Assembly (NCBI GenBank): GCA_037577475.1
Contig: CM075187.1
Coordinates: 25,149,310-25,213,309 of the forward strand
DNA from: Chaunax sp. Z400
Lineage: Eukaryota > Chordata > Actinopteri > Lophiiformes > Chaunacidae
Direction: 5' to 3'
DNA length: 64,000 bases
This document shows, in pieces, positions 1 through 12,566 of the stretch (positions are counted from its first letter, which is position 1; each line of letters begins with the position of its first letter). Position numbers and translations under genes: made by a program. Under the pieces are notes generated by a model. The model had not been told where the DNA came from. It ran no database searches and saw only the letters and a list, made by a program, of their open reading frames with translations.

Positions 1-118
1 TAGTAAATATAGAATGTAAGTCTACTAATTCAGTTACATTGTATTTATTATATTTACAGTGCAATAACAGAATTACTAGAGGGCAGATCTTTCCACCTTT
101 CTTTCACCTGATGAGCCT

Positions 119-229
119 CCTGTATATTTGACCCATGTTTTGTCCCTTTTTCAGTTGTTAGTCTGGATTGTTTGCGTTTGCGTTTTCCTCCCGTAGTCTT
201 TGCTGGTTTTCTCTGTGCCTCACTGGTTT
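119..229. repeat. Direct repeat, left copy
   Basis: About 111 bp starting CCTGTATATTTGACCC recurs at 499-609 with only a few mismatches, an offset of 380 bp. No coding sequence is apparent. The sequence resembles dispersed transposon-derived tails common in fish, but I cannot name the family. The spacing suggests a local duplication or two insertions of one element. Confidence 0.7.
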
Positions 230-498
230 GTTCTTTCTTTCGTTGGTGTATTTTCTACATGTACACTTTAAAATTGTTTGAAGGTAGTTCAACGACATTC
301 TAACACATCATGGTTAGTGTCATGTGTTGTTAACAAATGGACTCACAGCAACGCCAGTAGATTCACAACAAATTTCATCACACAGTCGTTATTAGTTACT
401 CCTTAACAGAGTATTATAGAATTATGGATAAACTGACATCGCCATGTTTAGGGAGATGTTAAGAAATGTGCAGTTATATTACTTTATATTACTAATTA

Positions 499-609
499 CC
501 TGTATATTTGACCCATGTTTTGTCCCTTTTTCAGTTGTTAGTCTGGATTGTTTGCGTTTGCGTTTTCCTCCTGTAGTTTTTGCTGGTTTTCTCTGTGCCT
601 CACTGGTTT
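499..609. repeat. Direct repeat, right copy
   Basis: Second copy of the repeat at 119-229. The main differences are C-to-T changes near CTCCTGTAG. Downstream sequence to about 700 (GATTCAGCCCTGTCTTC and onward) has no counterpart after the left copy, so the left copy is shorter on that side. Confidence 0.7.
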
Positions 610-612
610 TTT

Positions 613-2454
613 TGGATTCAGCCCTGTCTTCTCAGTTTCTGCAATTTGAATTACAGCTTTAATTTATTAAAATTCTGCCTTTCTGTCAACCTGCCTGCTT
701 GATGTTTTGCTGTTGGGTCATTTTTGAACTGCAGTTGACAGGAACTCTGTTAAATCTTAAATATATGATGAGTTGAACATTTATATAGCAGCATACAACT
801 ATTTGCTATTTAAAATTCTCTTGGAGTGATGACGTTCTGAGCAGGCAATAAAGCCCTAGTGCTTCTGTTTGCTTCTCTTTGTTTTGAAGCCAGGATGGCT
901 GTGTGTTTATTTTCAACATGACAGAAAGTTATTATATCTAAACAGTAAACTAAAATATGTTTCTGAAATAGGCAATGCTATAACAGAATCTTTATTCGGT
1001 CAGCTGTTTTTTAACAGTTTGAGTTTAATTAGCAGTTTGTGTTCAGAAATTCTTTTGCACTTGTTTTGGTTTGACATGCTGGAGGTTTATTGAGATCTAC
1101 TGGTAGAGAATGCATTAAATAGTTGATATTAATAGTAATAAGACCATTATCAATAAGTTATTAATGATAGGGGTGTAAAAACATATTAATACACTTGGGT
1201 GTAGTGATATATTGTTATGTTATACTGTACTGACTCTCAAAACACAGAGCAAATAAATATAACATGCTAATTAAGTTACTCGGATCGCATTAAAAGTAGT
1301 GCTACTGTATGTTGTTGGATTTTACAGGAATAATGATAAAAACAAATTCAGATCCCAACTTTTTTTTATTCGTATCGTATAACAGTGATCCTAAAATATC
1401 AGATTTAAAAATCCCAACATATCACCTGTCCAACAGTATCACAATCAATCAATCAATCAATCAATCAGAATATACTGAATTGTAATTTTATCATTAAAGA
1501 GAATATGTCCACTCCATTAATTCCAGAAGAATAACAGCTTTGACAATATAACACTAGTCCTGCCATCTGACGTAACAGTATTTCACACCAAATTAAGAGC
1601 TGTATATAAAATGTATAAAATCATACCCATGTAGTTGTAACTCGTGGTAGATAATTATATTTCCACTACCTCACGCCAGGTTTCACAGATCAGCTGCACT
1701 GCTGTCCATTTAAAGTGTCTTAAAAACATTATACTGAAGTGGAGGACAAGCAGAGAGTCCAAAGGAAAACACTGAGCGGTGAAAGAGGGAAAAGAGTACA
1801 CTTCATTAACTAATAATTATCTTTCCCAACAACCACACAGCCTGCATATTCCCATCACTAAAAGGGGTAGGGGGTATTTTACGTTACGTCTACAAGGTTG
1901 CTAATTAAAATCCATACCCCTAATGAGTTTTTAGCACCCCTATTGGTTAACATGATTACCTAAGATAAGAGCAGTAAATTGAGGTCCTTTTAATTAAGTG
2001 TAAGATTTACAACCGTTTTTACTGAAGAGGCTCTAAATTGACTTTCCTGCTGTACCTCTCATTGCCAGGCAGGCTCATCAAAGGGGTCAGACTCTTAGAT
2101 TCAAGTGCTCTGAAATTACATGTATAAATTCAGCTCCCAGCTTTGCATTCAGTGCGGTGGTTTCAGATGGAGGAGGCAGAGGGATGCCATCAAAAAGGGT
2201 TCTTTATGGTGAAGTTTATTTAGCTTTTGAATAACTTTAATTACAGACGTTCCTCATCCAATTTCCCCCTTTGGCTCCATCTAAACAGTGTTAATTGTGA
2301 AAATATTTTGCCACAACACTTCCTACAGGTCACTTGTTAGTCAAAAACTGACTCTAGTCGTTTTACACACAGTTGTATGTAAAACACAACAGTGTTTGAA
2401 TATGGCAGCAAATGATTAATGCTGTGCAGGATATTCTGTGCGTGCCGGGCATTG
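613..2454. other. Non-coding AT-rich stretch
   Basis: No open frame has coding character or splice context. It holds a short (TCAA)n microsatellite at about 1441-1467. No other repeat or gene signal recognised. Confidence 0.6.
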
Positions 2455-2655
2455 ATGATGCAGAAACGATTCTCTCTGACCAATCAGTGGTCTGAAATGT
2501 TTCACGGGACCTTTTAGTACCTCCTCAGCCCTCTTGGAACCACAACGGAGGTGGTACTAAAAAGGTCGTACCAGGTACTTTTACCTAATAGGAACAAAAA
2601 AAGGTGAGTCGAGTCGAGCCGAGCCGATACTATGTAGTGCAAATCCGTCTTTAAA
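2455..2655. mobile_element. Dispersed non-autonomous DNA-transposon-like sequence
   Basis: The block combines CTGACCAATCAGTGG, TTTCACGGGACC, GGTACTTTTACCTAATAGG and GAGTCGAGCCGAGCC. From general knowledge this combination resembles a high-copy fish non-autonomous DNA element. It has no coding capacity and its termini are not clearly defined, so the class assignment is tentative. Confidence 0.35.
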
Positions 2656-2964
2656 GATTTGGGATTATCATGTGACTTTTTCATAAACACCACATACTGT
2701 ATATAGTGTGTTGTGGGGCATACCTTATGACCACACAGAAACAAACAGTCACACAAACAGTCATAAAACATCATAGAGGTGACTTATAATGAATTATGTG
2801 TCTTATGGGCTATAAATTAGAGGTAGATTGATGGGGTTTATAAGTAAGACATTATATACACACCTATACTTACATCAACTGTAGTACTCATAGGATTATA
2901 TAATAGTAGCAGTATTATACGTTATCACTATATGTGTTAAGTAAAGTGAAGTATATATTATATT

Positions 2965-3580
2965 CAGGGGTGCACATAATATTTTAGTCTTGTCTCAGAG
3001 GAGGACCTGAAGATGTTTCTTGGTGTTCACCATTTGCACTGTATGAAGCAGACATGTTTATGTCACTGTCATCACTTGTAGCCACTAGAATTTGAATAGC
3101 AGGTAATAGCCTCCATGTTTTCAACACTCTTTCCTCCATGCAGACCATCTAATATTGTGAAACTTCCCCTGTTTAAAAAAGGCAATGCTATTCTCACCAC
3201 ATATCTTCTTTAACTGTTCTGTTCTTTTTGCACCACCTTTCTGTAAATAAAAGCTTAGTAACTTTACAATGGGGCCAGTAAATGTCTCGCAGTACACGAC
3301 CATGTGATCAGCTGACTTAACACAGTTTCCAATGATGTGGGCTGTACACAGAATATACACAAGGGAACGTCGTCTTCCACTCATCCCATAAACCACATGA
3401 GTTTTAGAAGCCCCTTTACTATGTCCTGTGCAGTTCACCTCAATACACTTAATTGATTAAATAAACTCTCTGTTGTTAGACACAGTGTACACAGTGGTGG
3501 TACGCAAAAGTGCTTCTTGTTGTAATACATGCCACACATTGTTTATTTTGACCTCGCATCACCACTTATGTGTACCTGTG
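2965..3580 (-). mobile_element. Short hAT-like transposon remnant, copy A
   Basis: The left end is CAGGGGTGCACATAA and the right end reads CTTATGTGTACCTGTG, an imperfect inverted match. The flanks ATTATATT and ATTATGTA are compatible with a decayed 8-bp target duplication. The minus strand holds a transposase-like fragment (about 3121-3438) with LCTAHIIGNCVKSADHMV and FHNIRWSAW, resembling the hAT/ZNF862-like catalytic region. A related copy lies at 39634-40290. Motif and length evidence support hAT; the family name is inference. Confidence 0.5.
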
Positions 3581-6278
3581 ATTATGTACCTATAATAATG
3601 TATACTTATTTATAATGCTTTATTATGTTATTGTAACAGTTATTAGGTAGCTTGTAATGTGTTTTCATGTAATTAAAAGAATCTACACTGCATTACAAAG
3701 TATTATTCTGTCCATGCTTGTGCTATTGAAGCATACTATGAGTCCTTCATATTGATTGTTATTAATTGTGTATAGTTAAGTATAGGTAGTCATAATGGGT
3801 TATGAACCCAAGCAGTCAACCTTTGTTTTAGAACTAGTAAAGAACCCCCATAATACACTTGAACTTATAACTCATTATAAGTCTCATCTATGTTGTTTAA
3901 TGACTGCTGATATGGCGCATTAGAAAGCATTGTGTGTGTTTATAGCATTGCTGTATGAAGGCATAATAATCTATTATAATTATTATCTCTTGGATGTATT
4001 GTTGTGAAATGTTCTACTTATATTGAAGGTCCCCAGAGGATGACTTAATTATAATGAACAGGAAGCAGCTCTCAGATGTGGTTCAGGTGAACAGCGCAAA
4101 GTACATGGTGCTGTATTTTCTGTTAAGCTTTGTATATTCTGGATAAACTACATGATTTCTGTGCAGCAGTATATTTTCCCTGGAAAAAAAATCCCCTCTC
4201 TGACAGAAAGTGATTGGAGCATCAAATGTAAAAGCTTTCATGAACTGGACGTGTTGAATCATTTGGCAAGAGGGAGCAATAAAAAGAGGCATTTACATCA
4301 AAAAATGTCTCGGATCATTACTTGAAATGCTGGGATGTGTGAACAGACGCCTGATTTTGCCCCTGTTCCTGTGTGATTAAACAGCAATGCACATACAGAA
4401 TGAAATTGTACCACAGCACAGACAGCAGCGGCGAGGTGCTGCCTCTCTGGCCCTGGAGGTGTCGGTACCTTGGCCCCTTTGTCTTGGCTGCTGGGTAATT
4501 GCTTTTTCGCACCGAGGTTATTCATGTTTTGCGATTTGATCGTCCGACCTAGAGCAAGAGAAGTCACATTTGTGGCAAGGTTGGGTTGTTTTAGTGCTTT
4601 GCCTCCGAGCTGATTGTTTCAGCGAGGCTCTGTTCCTGCCAGCCAGAGCCGATGATACTGACATATTCTGTATTCTGTCTACCCCACTGTGAAAAAAAAA
4701 GCTAGCTGCTTTTTATTAAAACTCATTTTCCATCAGAGACACCTTTCCCCAGTCTATTTATTTCTACCTATGAGGCCTATTAATTTTTTTCCTTGACCCT
4801 TTTAGCTTTTAAAAACACAGCTGAGTCCTCTGTCTGTTCTAATGGGATTTTTCAAATGATTTATTCGCCTCGGATTCTCTTCAGCTTTGGTTTTAATTGG
4901 TTTCTGGATTTAAAAAAAAATGCAAGGATATCTTCCATTCTATCATCACAAACCGTGTGACATTGAGATGAACAGTTGGTGTTAGTTTTCCTGAATTCTA
5001 ATGAGAAAACTCGTTCCTAAATATTCCAGTTGGGCTTTGTTTTACAATCCAAATTCAGTGAACCATGTTGTCATCACCTCAGTGGGATGCAACGCTTCAC
5101 TGTATCCAGGCGTTTTGAATAAAAATGTAAAATCATTCTGGAAAGCAAGACAAATCATTTATTCCTCAGCAACGACACAAATAGCTCGTCGCTCCGAGTT
5201 GTTTCTATTACCCAGACATCACAGTCAACTTCCTGCTGTTTGTGTGTGCTCTCTGAATAGTGACGCTGATCTCTGACTGACGTCTCACTTCATCCCAGTG
5301 TATATTTGTCTGTCAGGTCTTGCATATGGCCTGTTTTGATTTTCTCCTCACTTCCAAGTCACAAATGATCAGACTGTCTTGCTGGCATTTGCCGTAGTCA
5401 GAGTTGCAGATACCTGACCTTTCTGCCAACTGGTCCCTCTTGGCTTACAACAGTTGCCCGGCTTCTGTTATAAGCAGTAACAATTGAACTCTTTAATATT
5501 CCGTACCCTGTTGACAGTTCCAGGGTTTATTAGACTTATAAAACATGCAGGTGTGCGAAATTGATTGTCTTATTTGACTGTAAAAGCAAATGATGTTGGG
5601 AAAGTACACCTGGACACTGGTGAGATGTCAGAGGAAGTGAATTATTGATTGGAAAAGCTGTCTGATGTTGTCAGCCAGTCATGTCCAGCAGTTAAAGGCA
5701 TTCATGATCTGCTCAGATGTTGATTCAGAATGTACATTCATGCGTGCAGTTTTCCAGGAAACACCTGGACTTATTTATACATCAGTACCTGTGCTTACAT
5801 GAAGATACATGTGTAGACAATCTTATTTTTCAGCCTAGATCCTGCAGTATATTCTCATCAGAGCTCTCTCCTCCTGTTATGAGGATTCAGGAAATGTGAC
5901 TCAAGGACAACATATAGGCAGATCTAGGATTTGCACAGATGGTCCAAGTACATGTCCTGCATCTATGCACATCTCCTTATTCAGTAAGATGAATTTGCAT
6001 TTCAACAGTAATTCATTGTTTGATGTTGACTCTACAGCTTTGAGCAAAGACACATATTCAAATATATTTTGTGAATTGTTCAAACACATTGTCTACGTCA
6101 AAAAAGCTTAGAAAATTTAAAAAAAATATTAATTTTCATATTCATTGAATTTTAAACCGATGTGCATAAAAACATAATACATTTTGTTACATACTTTTTT
6201 CCAAATATGTATTAAATGAAATACTTTGACAATATTACAGCATATACAACAGTTTAGAGCAGAAAAACCTACAACTCA
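3581..6278. other. Non-coding stretch, no gene seen
   Basis: Frames are short and have no splice or motif support. The tract 4300-4650 is locally more GC-rich than its neighbours but shows no recognisable coding signature. No terminal repeats found. Confidence 0.55.
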
Positions 6279-6416
6279 TGCCGACCTTACACCTAACGAC
6301 TTCTCAAGAGATTTCACCATCACAGATAAATTTCCAATGTCATAATAAAATCATGATAGTTTTACCAGAGTTGTGGCGAGTTCTCATCATCTCGATCGTT
6401 TGGTGTAAGGTGGTCA
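6279..6416. mobile_element. Small MITE-like inverted-repeat element
   Basis: The 21-bp end at 6279-6299 (core ACCTTACACC) is the reverse complement of 6396-6416 (core GGTGTAAGGT) with about three mismatches. The ends bracket 96 bp with no coding sequence. This is the geometry of a miniature inverted-repeat transposable element; no clear target duplication could be picked out. Confidence 0.45.
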
Positions 6417-6484
6417 TAAAACTCAGTCTGAGCTGTTTTAAGTAGGTCTTTTTGCTCCGTTGTTCCGTTAAAATCAAACGTGTT

Positions 6485-6625
6485 TAATATTATCATACGT
6501 TTTTAGTCTTGGCTCATGCAAGTAGTGGCGTTCGGTCACGTGAACATCGTCAACAACAAATAGGTGTGCTCTCTCCACCACCAAACAGGAAGCAGCAAAC
6601 CAGGTATATACTACAAGCATGGAGG
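6485..6625 (-). repeat. Dispersed repeat, copy 1 of 2 in window
   Basis: On the minus strand it contains TTTGCTGCTTCCTGTTTGG and CATGAGCCAAGACTAAAAAC, which also occur in the same order on the + strand at 61450-61560. It lies close to the MITE-like element at 6279-6416 and may belong to one composite element. Family unknown. Confidence 0.5.
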
Positions 6626-6719
6626 GGACTATGGAGAGGTGTAGGAATGTGAACAAGATGAAAAAGAGTTGTGGAGTGAACATGAATGTCTGTTTGATGT
6701 GTCCTCCCTCTGGTACCAC

Positions 6720-8850
6720 AATGGTGTGGTGAGGGAAAAGAAGTAGGCAGAAATTGCTGTCCTCATTCTCTCAACCATGGGTCCACACTCCACGGTCTGA
6801 TGCTTTTTGGCTGTGGGCAGCTATGGCCAAAAGCTGCGTCCTTTTCTGCTCCTTTATTCAACAGGTTTTCTTTCTTTAAGTTTCCACCAGCAACATGAGG
6901 GGAAATAATCTCAAAAAAATCTACTGGTAGTCTTTATTAGTGACGCAAATCTTTATAAAATCCTATTGTGTGAGACTCTGTGACTGATGACAAATTGAAT
7001 TTAGATGTGAGTGGGTGTAAGACTTGAATCTTTAAAAGTCTTTTCAAAGTCTTCTGGTGTATGGTAGGTGTTACTTAAAACTTTCAGTGGAAGAATATCA
7101 GTGAAAAGTGTAGCTCTAGTACTTCCTGTATAGGATGAACAGACATCCTGGAAAAGTTCCAGTGAGTCCAGAATTACAGACTGTTGTCCTGAATCCTGTC
7201 GTTTGTCGTAAAGATTAGGCGGAACCTGAGTTTTGATTAGTTATGGTTATGTGGTTATATGGTTATAGTTATAGTTATCAAAAATCAAATGATAGTTGTG
7301 AAAAATACCCACATGCACTGCTATGTCCATAACTTCCATGAATTATGGATGTTGTAGTTTAAAAAAAAATATTTACAGGGAATTTGAGCCCCAGCAAATA
7401 ACAGTGCAGTACCAAATTGATAACCCTGAATCTGGTGGGTTATTTGGAGTCATTTCTTCTCTGATAGTCGATCATGTTTATTCAAACCGGAGCGCTCAGA
7501 GGAGCTTCTTCTGGACAAATGATTTGTTGTAAAGTTAACCTTGTAGCTACTAACAGGCCACAACATCCTGAGTGTAATTGGTAGGTGAAGCTGAAGACTC
7601 TTTTTCTCTTTACACCATCTGTGTTTATTCATAGCCTTCAAAAATATGCACCAAAGTCTGATATGTAATGGGTTTATTGATCACTTCAAACAGTGCAATA
7701 AACGTCGGCCTTAGGAGCGACTCAATTAGGACAGTCAGACGTACACTTCCTACTCCTGACACCTGACCTCCGAGGACTTCACATCCACTGATGGTCTGAA
7801 TGATGATACTATTGCTTCATGATGGATGTTTCCTTTAGTTAGACTTGGTTCTCAGAATACAATGGTATCTATTCTGCATTCCTCGGAGGTCAGATGATAA
7901 ACTCACTACCACTGTCCCACTTTCAACCCACCCTTCCGCATCTGCTGTTGACTTCATGTTCAAAAGAGTTCAAGAGTGCAGGGAATCAGACTGCAGTGAG
8001 CTACGGCTACAAATCTGCTTCTCAAATGAGTTTCATCTTATCTCCTCTCACTCCCCAACAGTTCCCACCGATAAGCGTCCCAGCAGGTGAAGGGAGGGTT
8101 CCCGATCGCAGCTTAGCCTTGAATACCAAAAAGGAAACATTTTCTTATTTATCAGTGAACAGCATGTTTATCAAGACACAGTTATTTCTAATGTCTGAGT
8201 GTTTCCACTATAATTAGGTGTTCACTGGACATAGATGGTCCTTAGTTGTTAACACACAGTCTTCAGTCACTTTCCACCTAGATCTATGTTCTGTTACATT
8301 CCAAGAGACATAAAAAAAAACAAAAAATAAATGTATTATTACTATTATAAAACATGGTTGTATATTGACAGGAATAAATGAGTAAAGCTGTTTCCCACAC
8401 AAACAATGGCAGCTAAATGCCACCCCAGCGTGAGCTTTTACAAAGCATGTTGGGGTTCTGCTAGAAAAAGAGAGGAGTGACGTGTAACACAGTAGCGTCG
8501 ATGTGTGTGACATTACACATTCACATGGAGCAGCGCTTTGTAAGCCATGACAAAAACGTGGCAAAGTGTTTATTTACTGTCCCTGTTACATGGGTTGATC
8601 TGCACTCTGCTTGTTTCCCCAACTTCAGGTCATTATTTATAGATTTTCTTCTTCGAGTCAGCTGCTTACTGCTTCTAGATGCTTTTTAAATATACCGGCA
8701 GTGGGTCACACACATATAACATATTTCCAAAATGTCACAACCCCGTCCTTTTCTCCTGCCACGCTCCTTTGATACAGATGTGAATTTGATGCTGTTACCA
8801 CCTTCACTGCTGACTTGCCGGCTCCAGAGTGGGAACTTTTGAAAATGCCA
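6720..8850. other. Non-coding stretch, no gene seen
   Basis: Several short open frames exist, the longest about 116 codons, but none has recognisable motifs or a plausible exon structure. No repeat family recognised. Confidence 0.5.
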
Positions 8851-8854
8851 CCCT

Positions 8855-9228
8855 ACCATCAGAATAAATCAGAATCAGTACACATACAAGGAGGATGCAG
8901 GATGGTATGTATATTCTACAGGGTTACTGATTGTGTGTTCATCAGAGTGATGGCCTGTGGGAAGAAACTGTTCTTGTGTCTGGTTGTTTTGGTGTGCAGT
9001 GCTCTTTAGTGCCTACTAGAGGGGAGGAGATCCAACAGTTTGTGTCCAGCGTGAGATGGATCTGCAGCGATGTTTCCTGCCCTTTTCCTGGCTCTAGACA
9101 TGTATAAGTCCTGAATGGAGGCCAGGTTGGCACCGATGATTTTTTTCTGCAGTCCTGATGGTCCGTTGCGGTCTTTTTGGTGGCCGACCCAAACCAGACG
9201 CTGATGAACGGAACAGAACAAACTGAAT
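8855..9228 (-). repeat. Dispersed retroelement-derived repeat
   Basis: The + strand reads GATGGCCTGTGGGAAGAAAC, then TTTGTGTCCAGCGTGAGATG, then GGTGGCCGACCCAAACCAGA. From memory this order matches a high-copy fish retroelement tail usually seen in the other orientation. Many small changes make it an old copy. Clade not assigned. Confidence 0.4.
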
Positions 9229-9727
9229 GGTTGTAGTGTCCATTTTAAAGACCACGGGCTGCAGAGAGTACTTTAATGCTAATAATTCAGCAGATGAGAT
9301 GTCAGGAACACATTTCAGTGAGGTAGTTGTACTTCATCCACTTTTTAAAATGTTATCCATGTGAATGTAGAAGCTAAGCTAACCTCTGCTGAGACGTGTA
9401 GGGCCTCCATCAGGTTATGTTACTTAAATGTGTACCTGAACTGTTCCCATGTGGATCAAATGAAACTGGCAGGAACAGAAATATTTTATGGAACTTATGT
9501 TGCAGCCAATGTTTGTGTTTCACTGGTTTTTACATTTCATTGAAATGCTATGAGCAAGACTGTGTGTGCAGAGATGTAACAATATGCTACAATATCGGTG
9601 TGTTTTGCAGTTTGCTAAGTGTCCAGGAAGAAAATGACAACACACAGAGTCTTCAGTGAATGTGCAACAAAGATGTGGTGAAATCTTCTGTGTTGAAGGC
9701 TGATAGAAAAGGCAGATCTTAAGACAA
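9229..9727. other. Non-coding stretch, nothing recognised
   Basis: Only short overlapping frames on both strands, with no motif, repeat or splice support. Confidence 0.5.
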
Positions 9728-9900
9728 GGCAGCATGATGGGTCAACGGTTAGCGCTGTTGTTTAGCAGAAAGAAGGTGCTGGATTTGACCTCCTACCCTG
9801 GAGTGTTTCCTCCAACCCACTGCATGCTGGTTGCTCTTGTGACCCTGAACATGGCCAGTGGCTCTTTTATGGTATTTCTGGATTGGCTTTATCAGTTAAT
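9728..9900 (+). mobile_element. Degenerate tRNA-derived SINE
   Basis: The 5' part GCATGATGGGTCAACGGTTAG resembles a tRNA box A region. AGAAGGTGCTGGATTTGACC is a decayed box B. The following body (TGTTTCCTCCAACCC, CTGCATGCTGG) resembles the conserved body of a common fish tRNA SINE. It is old and mutated; no tail or target duplication is clear. Confidence 0.5.
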
Positions 9901-11881
9901 CATAAACTCCCACCTTCTGGATTAATAAGAATATTTTATATGTCTCCATAACTCCACTATATCAAATGTCTGAAATGTTCCATTCATATGAATCAACCTG
10001 GTTCAAAACAATGACCTACTGTATGTTCTACAATACACATTGCATGCGATCACACTCTTAATACAATACTACTCCTCCATGGCTCACATGGCAAACTGTA
10101 GTCTACTCCTTTAATGGTAGGATTTTTCTGAGATTTTTATACATAATAAATATTTGATTCATTTTTATTTTGTACACAGACCATGAAGCTTCATATGTGA
10201 TATGAAGTCCATTTTTGTTTCAGTCCCTCTTATATTTGGTGAAGGTAGAATTACAGAGAACATTTGTACTCACATGATATTGTGAAGGAATTTTACAAAA
10301 TGCCATTTTGTTATTTATCATATATTTATGTACTATTTTATTTATAATTCCACCTCTGTGAACCTAAGACTTTGGTTCATCAATATGAGTAAAGGTGTGT
10401 TTTCACTAGAGATTTGAAGAATTTCAAAGACTGGAGTTTTAAGGTCAAGTTATCTTTTTATACATTTGTCGGGGGCACATGGGAGCGACATCTATGGTTG
10501 TGCATTAAATTCTGATATGAATCCCTTGGGTATTATGTTGTATGCAAGTCCCTTAAAAAGGTAAATTTAAGAAAATATGATAAGATAGAGAAAATGCCCT
10601 CAGACTCCAGAGGGTGAGTTTAAAACATCTCATTTTCTCTTTCATTAACAGCAGTTTAAACAATAAGAGTGACTCTGACTATTTCCCACAGTTTGAGTGT
10701 ATAAGTGCATTCACACAACCAAGTATGCCAAAATGAAGTATACTATAAGTACACGGATGGCATACTTAAAATGAGCCATGAACTGAGTGTGGAATGATGG
10801 ACACTTCTCACCCTCAATGATCCCCATCTTTGCCAGTTGGAGGGAAGGGGAGGGGCTTACGAGACTTACAGTATAGCTTATACTCACACACACTTAGAGG
10901 CCAGGAAAATGTGTACATGTCTTCAGCTGTAACGCTTCCAAATGACTCAACATGCTGTGTCATAGTTCCCCGTGAGGCCGAAGTGCTTCACCAGGCAGTT
11001 AATGCCTTGAAGAAAAGGGCTTCCGAGCTCAATATTAATCCCTAAGCATTTCTGTCCTCACTACCCTCCTTCCTGTCTGTCAGTGCAAATTTAATGGGAC
11101 ATATTCACAAGAACACAGGCCATTGTGATTGTTCAGGCTCTGGTGGATCCTAAGTCCTGATAACAGCAGTTAGCTATGTGGTTATAATGCCTGAGCACCA
11201 AAACTTCAAGCACATGCTGGCCAGTGCTTCCTAATTGCTGATAAAATATGTTAAAAAAAGTTAAATGTTCTGTTAAACAAACTCAACACAGGGATCCTCT
11301 TTTTTCCCCCTCTCTGTTCTAAGAAGAGTTGTTTCTTGGCTTATGTTCACCAAGCATTTTCTTACCCATAAATAGTCTACATAAAATACTCTGTACTCTG
11401 CATAGCACTAAATCCAGGAGCTACAGCTTTCTGTGATGTTATAAGCACATCTAGCCATCTTTTTACCATGCAGTTCTAATCTTAATGGAGGTAAATCATG
11501 GAGGTGTTACAAAGTGTCAGACACTGACACAGCAACTAAAAGAGAGTCAAACATTTTGTCTTTTCCCTTTTTAAAATTGAACTGTTGTTCAAGAGGACTA
11601 TAATACACACAACAGACCGAGCATAATGGAAACGCATCACAAAAAATACAACGGAGCATCACATTAACAACAATTTTATGAGGATAATTTCCCACTTTTG
11701 AAATGTAGTCCATGTGTTGCTTATGCATCACTATAAAATACGGTTTGGCTGAGACATGAACACAGTATGTTTTCATTTCACTTCTGACATAGAAGCGATT
11801 CTATATTTGCATTCTATATTTCATATTAATGTTAGCAATAAGAAAATAGAAATGTAATCAAACGTTTGTGTGTGTTTTTAG
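9901..11881. other. Non-coding region upstream of the kinase exons
   Basis: This stretch should hold the promoter and 5' exon(s) of the Pim-like kinase, because the first recognised exon starts mid-codon and has no ATG. I could not identify an upstream exon. An open stretch at 10830-11045 has some coding-like composition but lacks family similarity and a donor in the correct phase that I can recognise. Confidence 0.45.
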
Positions 11882-12547
11882 CATATTTTAAGAAGAAGTA
11901 CTTCAAGTTGTACTCTATTGGTGAAGGAGGCTTCGGCTCAGTGTACGCCGGCCTGCGTATATCGGACTGTTTTCCAGTAAGTCTTACAAACACATGCTTG
12001 TAAACATTATAACATCTACTAATACACAGGAAACAACCACTATAGTTTAATCATGGTTGTAAACTTCTTTCCAGCTAAATTATTTGTAATTCTGTCTTAC
12101 AGGTGGCCATCAAGTATATCCCTATTAGGAAAGTGGAATGGCGAAAAGTGGTGAGTAATTTGATCTGATTATGAACACAAACTAAATGTGAATGTTAAAT
12201 ATTTATTTCACTACTATACTGTGAATGAGTAAACATGTTAACTTTGTCTCCTTAATATGAAATTCATTGTTGGAATTTCCAACAGATCATTGACCACTTG
12301 GTACGTTATGTGTTTATTTCCTTTAGAAAAGCCAGGGGAAGAAGTACAAGGTAATACTGGAGGTGGCTCTCATGCTAAAAGCTGCCGGTCTACCAGGATC
12401 ATCTGGACAATCAGCTGCTGTGTCCCTTCTGGACTGGTACAAACTGGAACGGAAGTTGATCCTGGTGATGGAGAGACGCAACGCTGCACGAGCCTCCACA
12501 GCTACCTTGTACAGCATGGAGGATCCCTGATTGAACGTGAGGCAAAG
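11882..12547 (+). CDS. Pim-like kinase, N-lobe exons 1-3
   Basis: Exon 1 follows a TTTTTAG acceptor and encodes YFKKKYFKLYSIGEGGFGSV onward, ending FP before GTAAGT. Exon 2 (12103-12150) encodes VAIKYIPIRKVEWRKV before GTGAGT. Exon 3 (12327-12547) encodes KSQGKKYKVILEVALMLKAA onward, then LLDWYKLERKLILVMER. After a 1-base slip the reading continues in the next frame as RCTSLHSYLVQHGGSLIERE and reaches the donor GTACAG. Both sides of the slip read as family-like sequence, so the lesion is young or an error. Confidence 0.85.
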
Positions 12548-12566
12548 GTACAGAAGCTGAAATGTG

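Noticed and set aside
10830..11045. Possible upstream kinase exon
   Set aside because: Some coding-like character, but no Pim N-terminal similarity and no phase-compatible donor that I can recognise.
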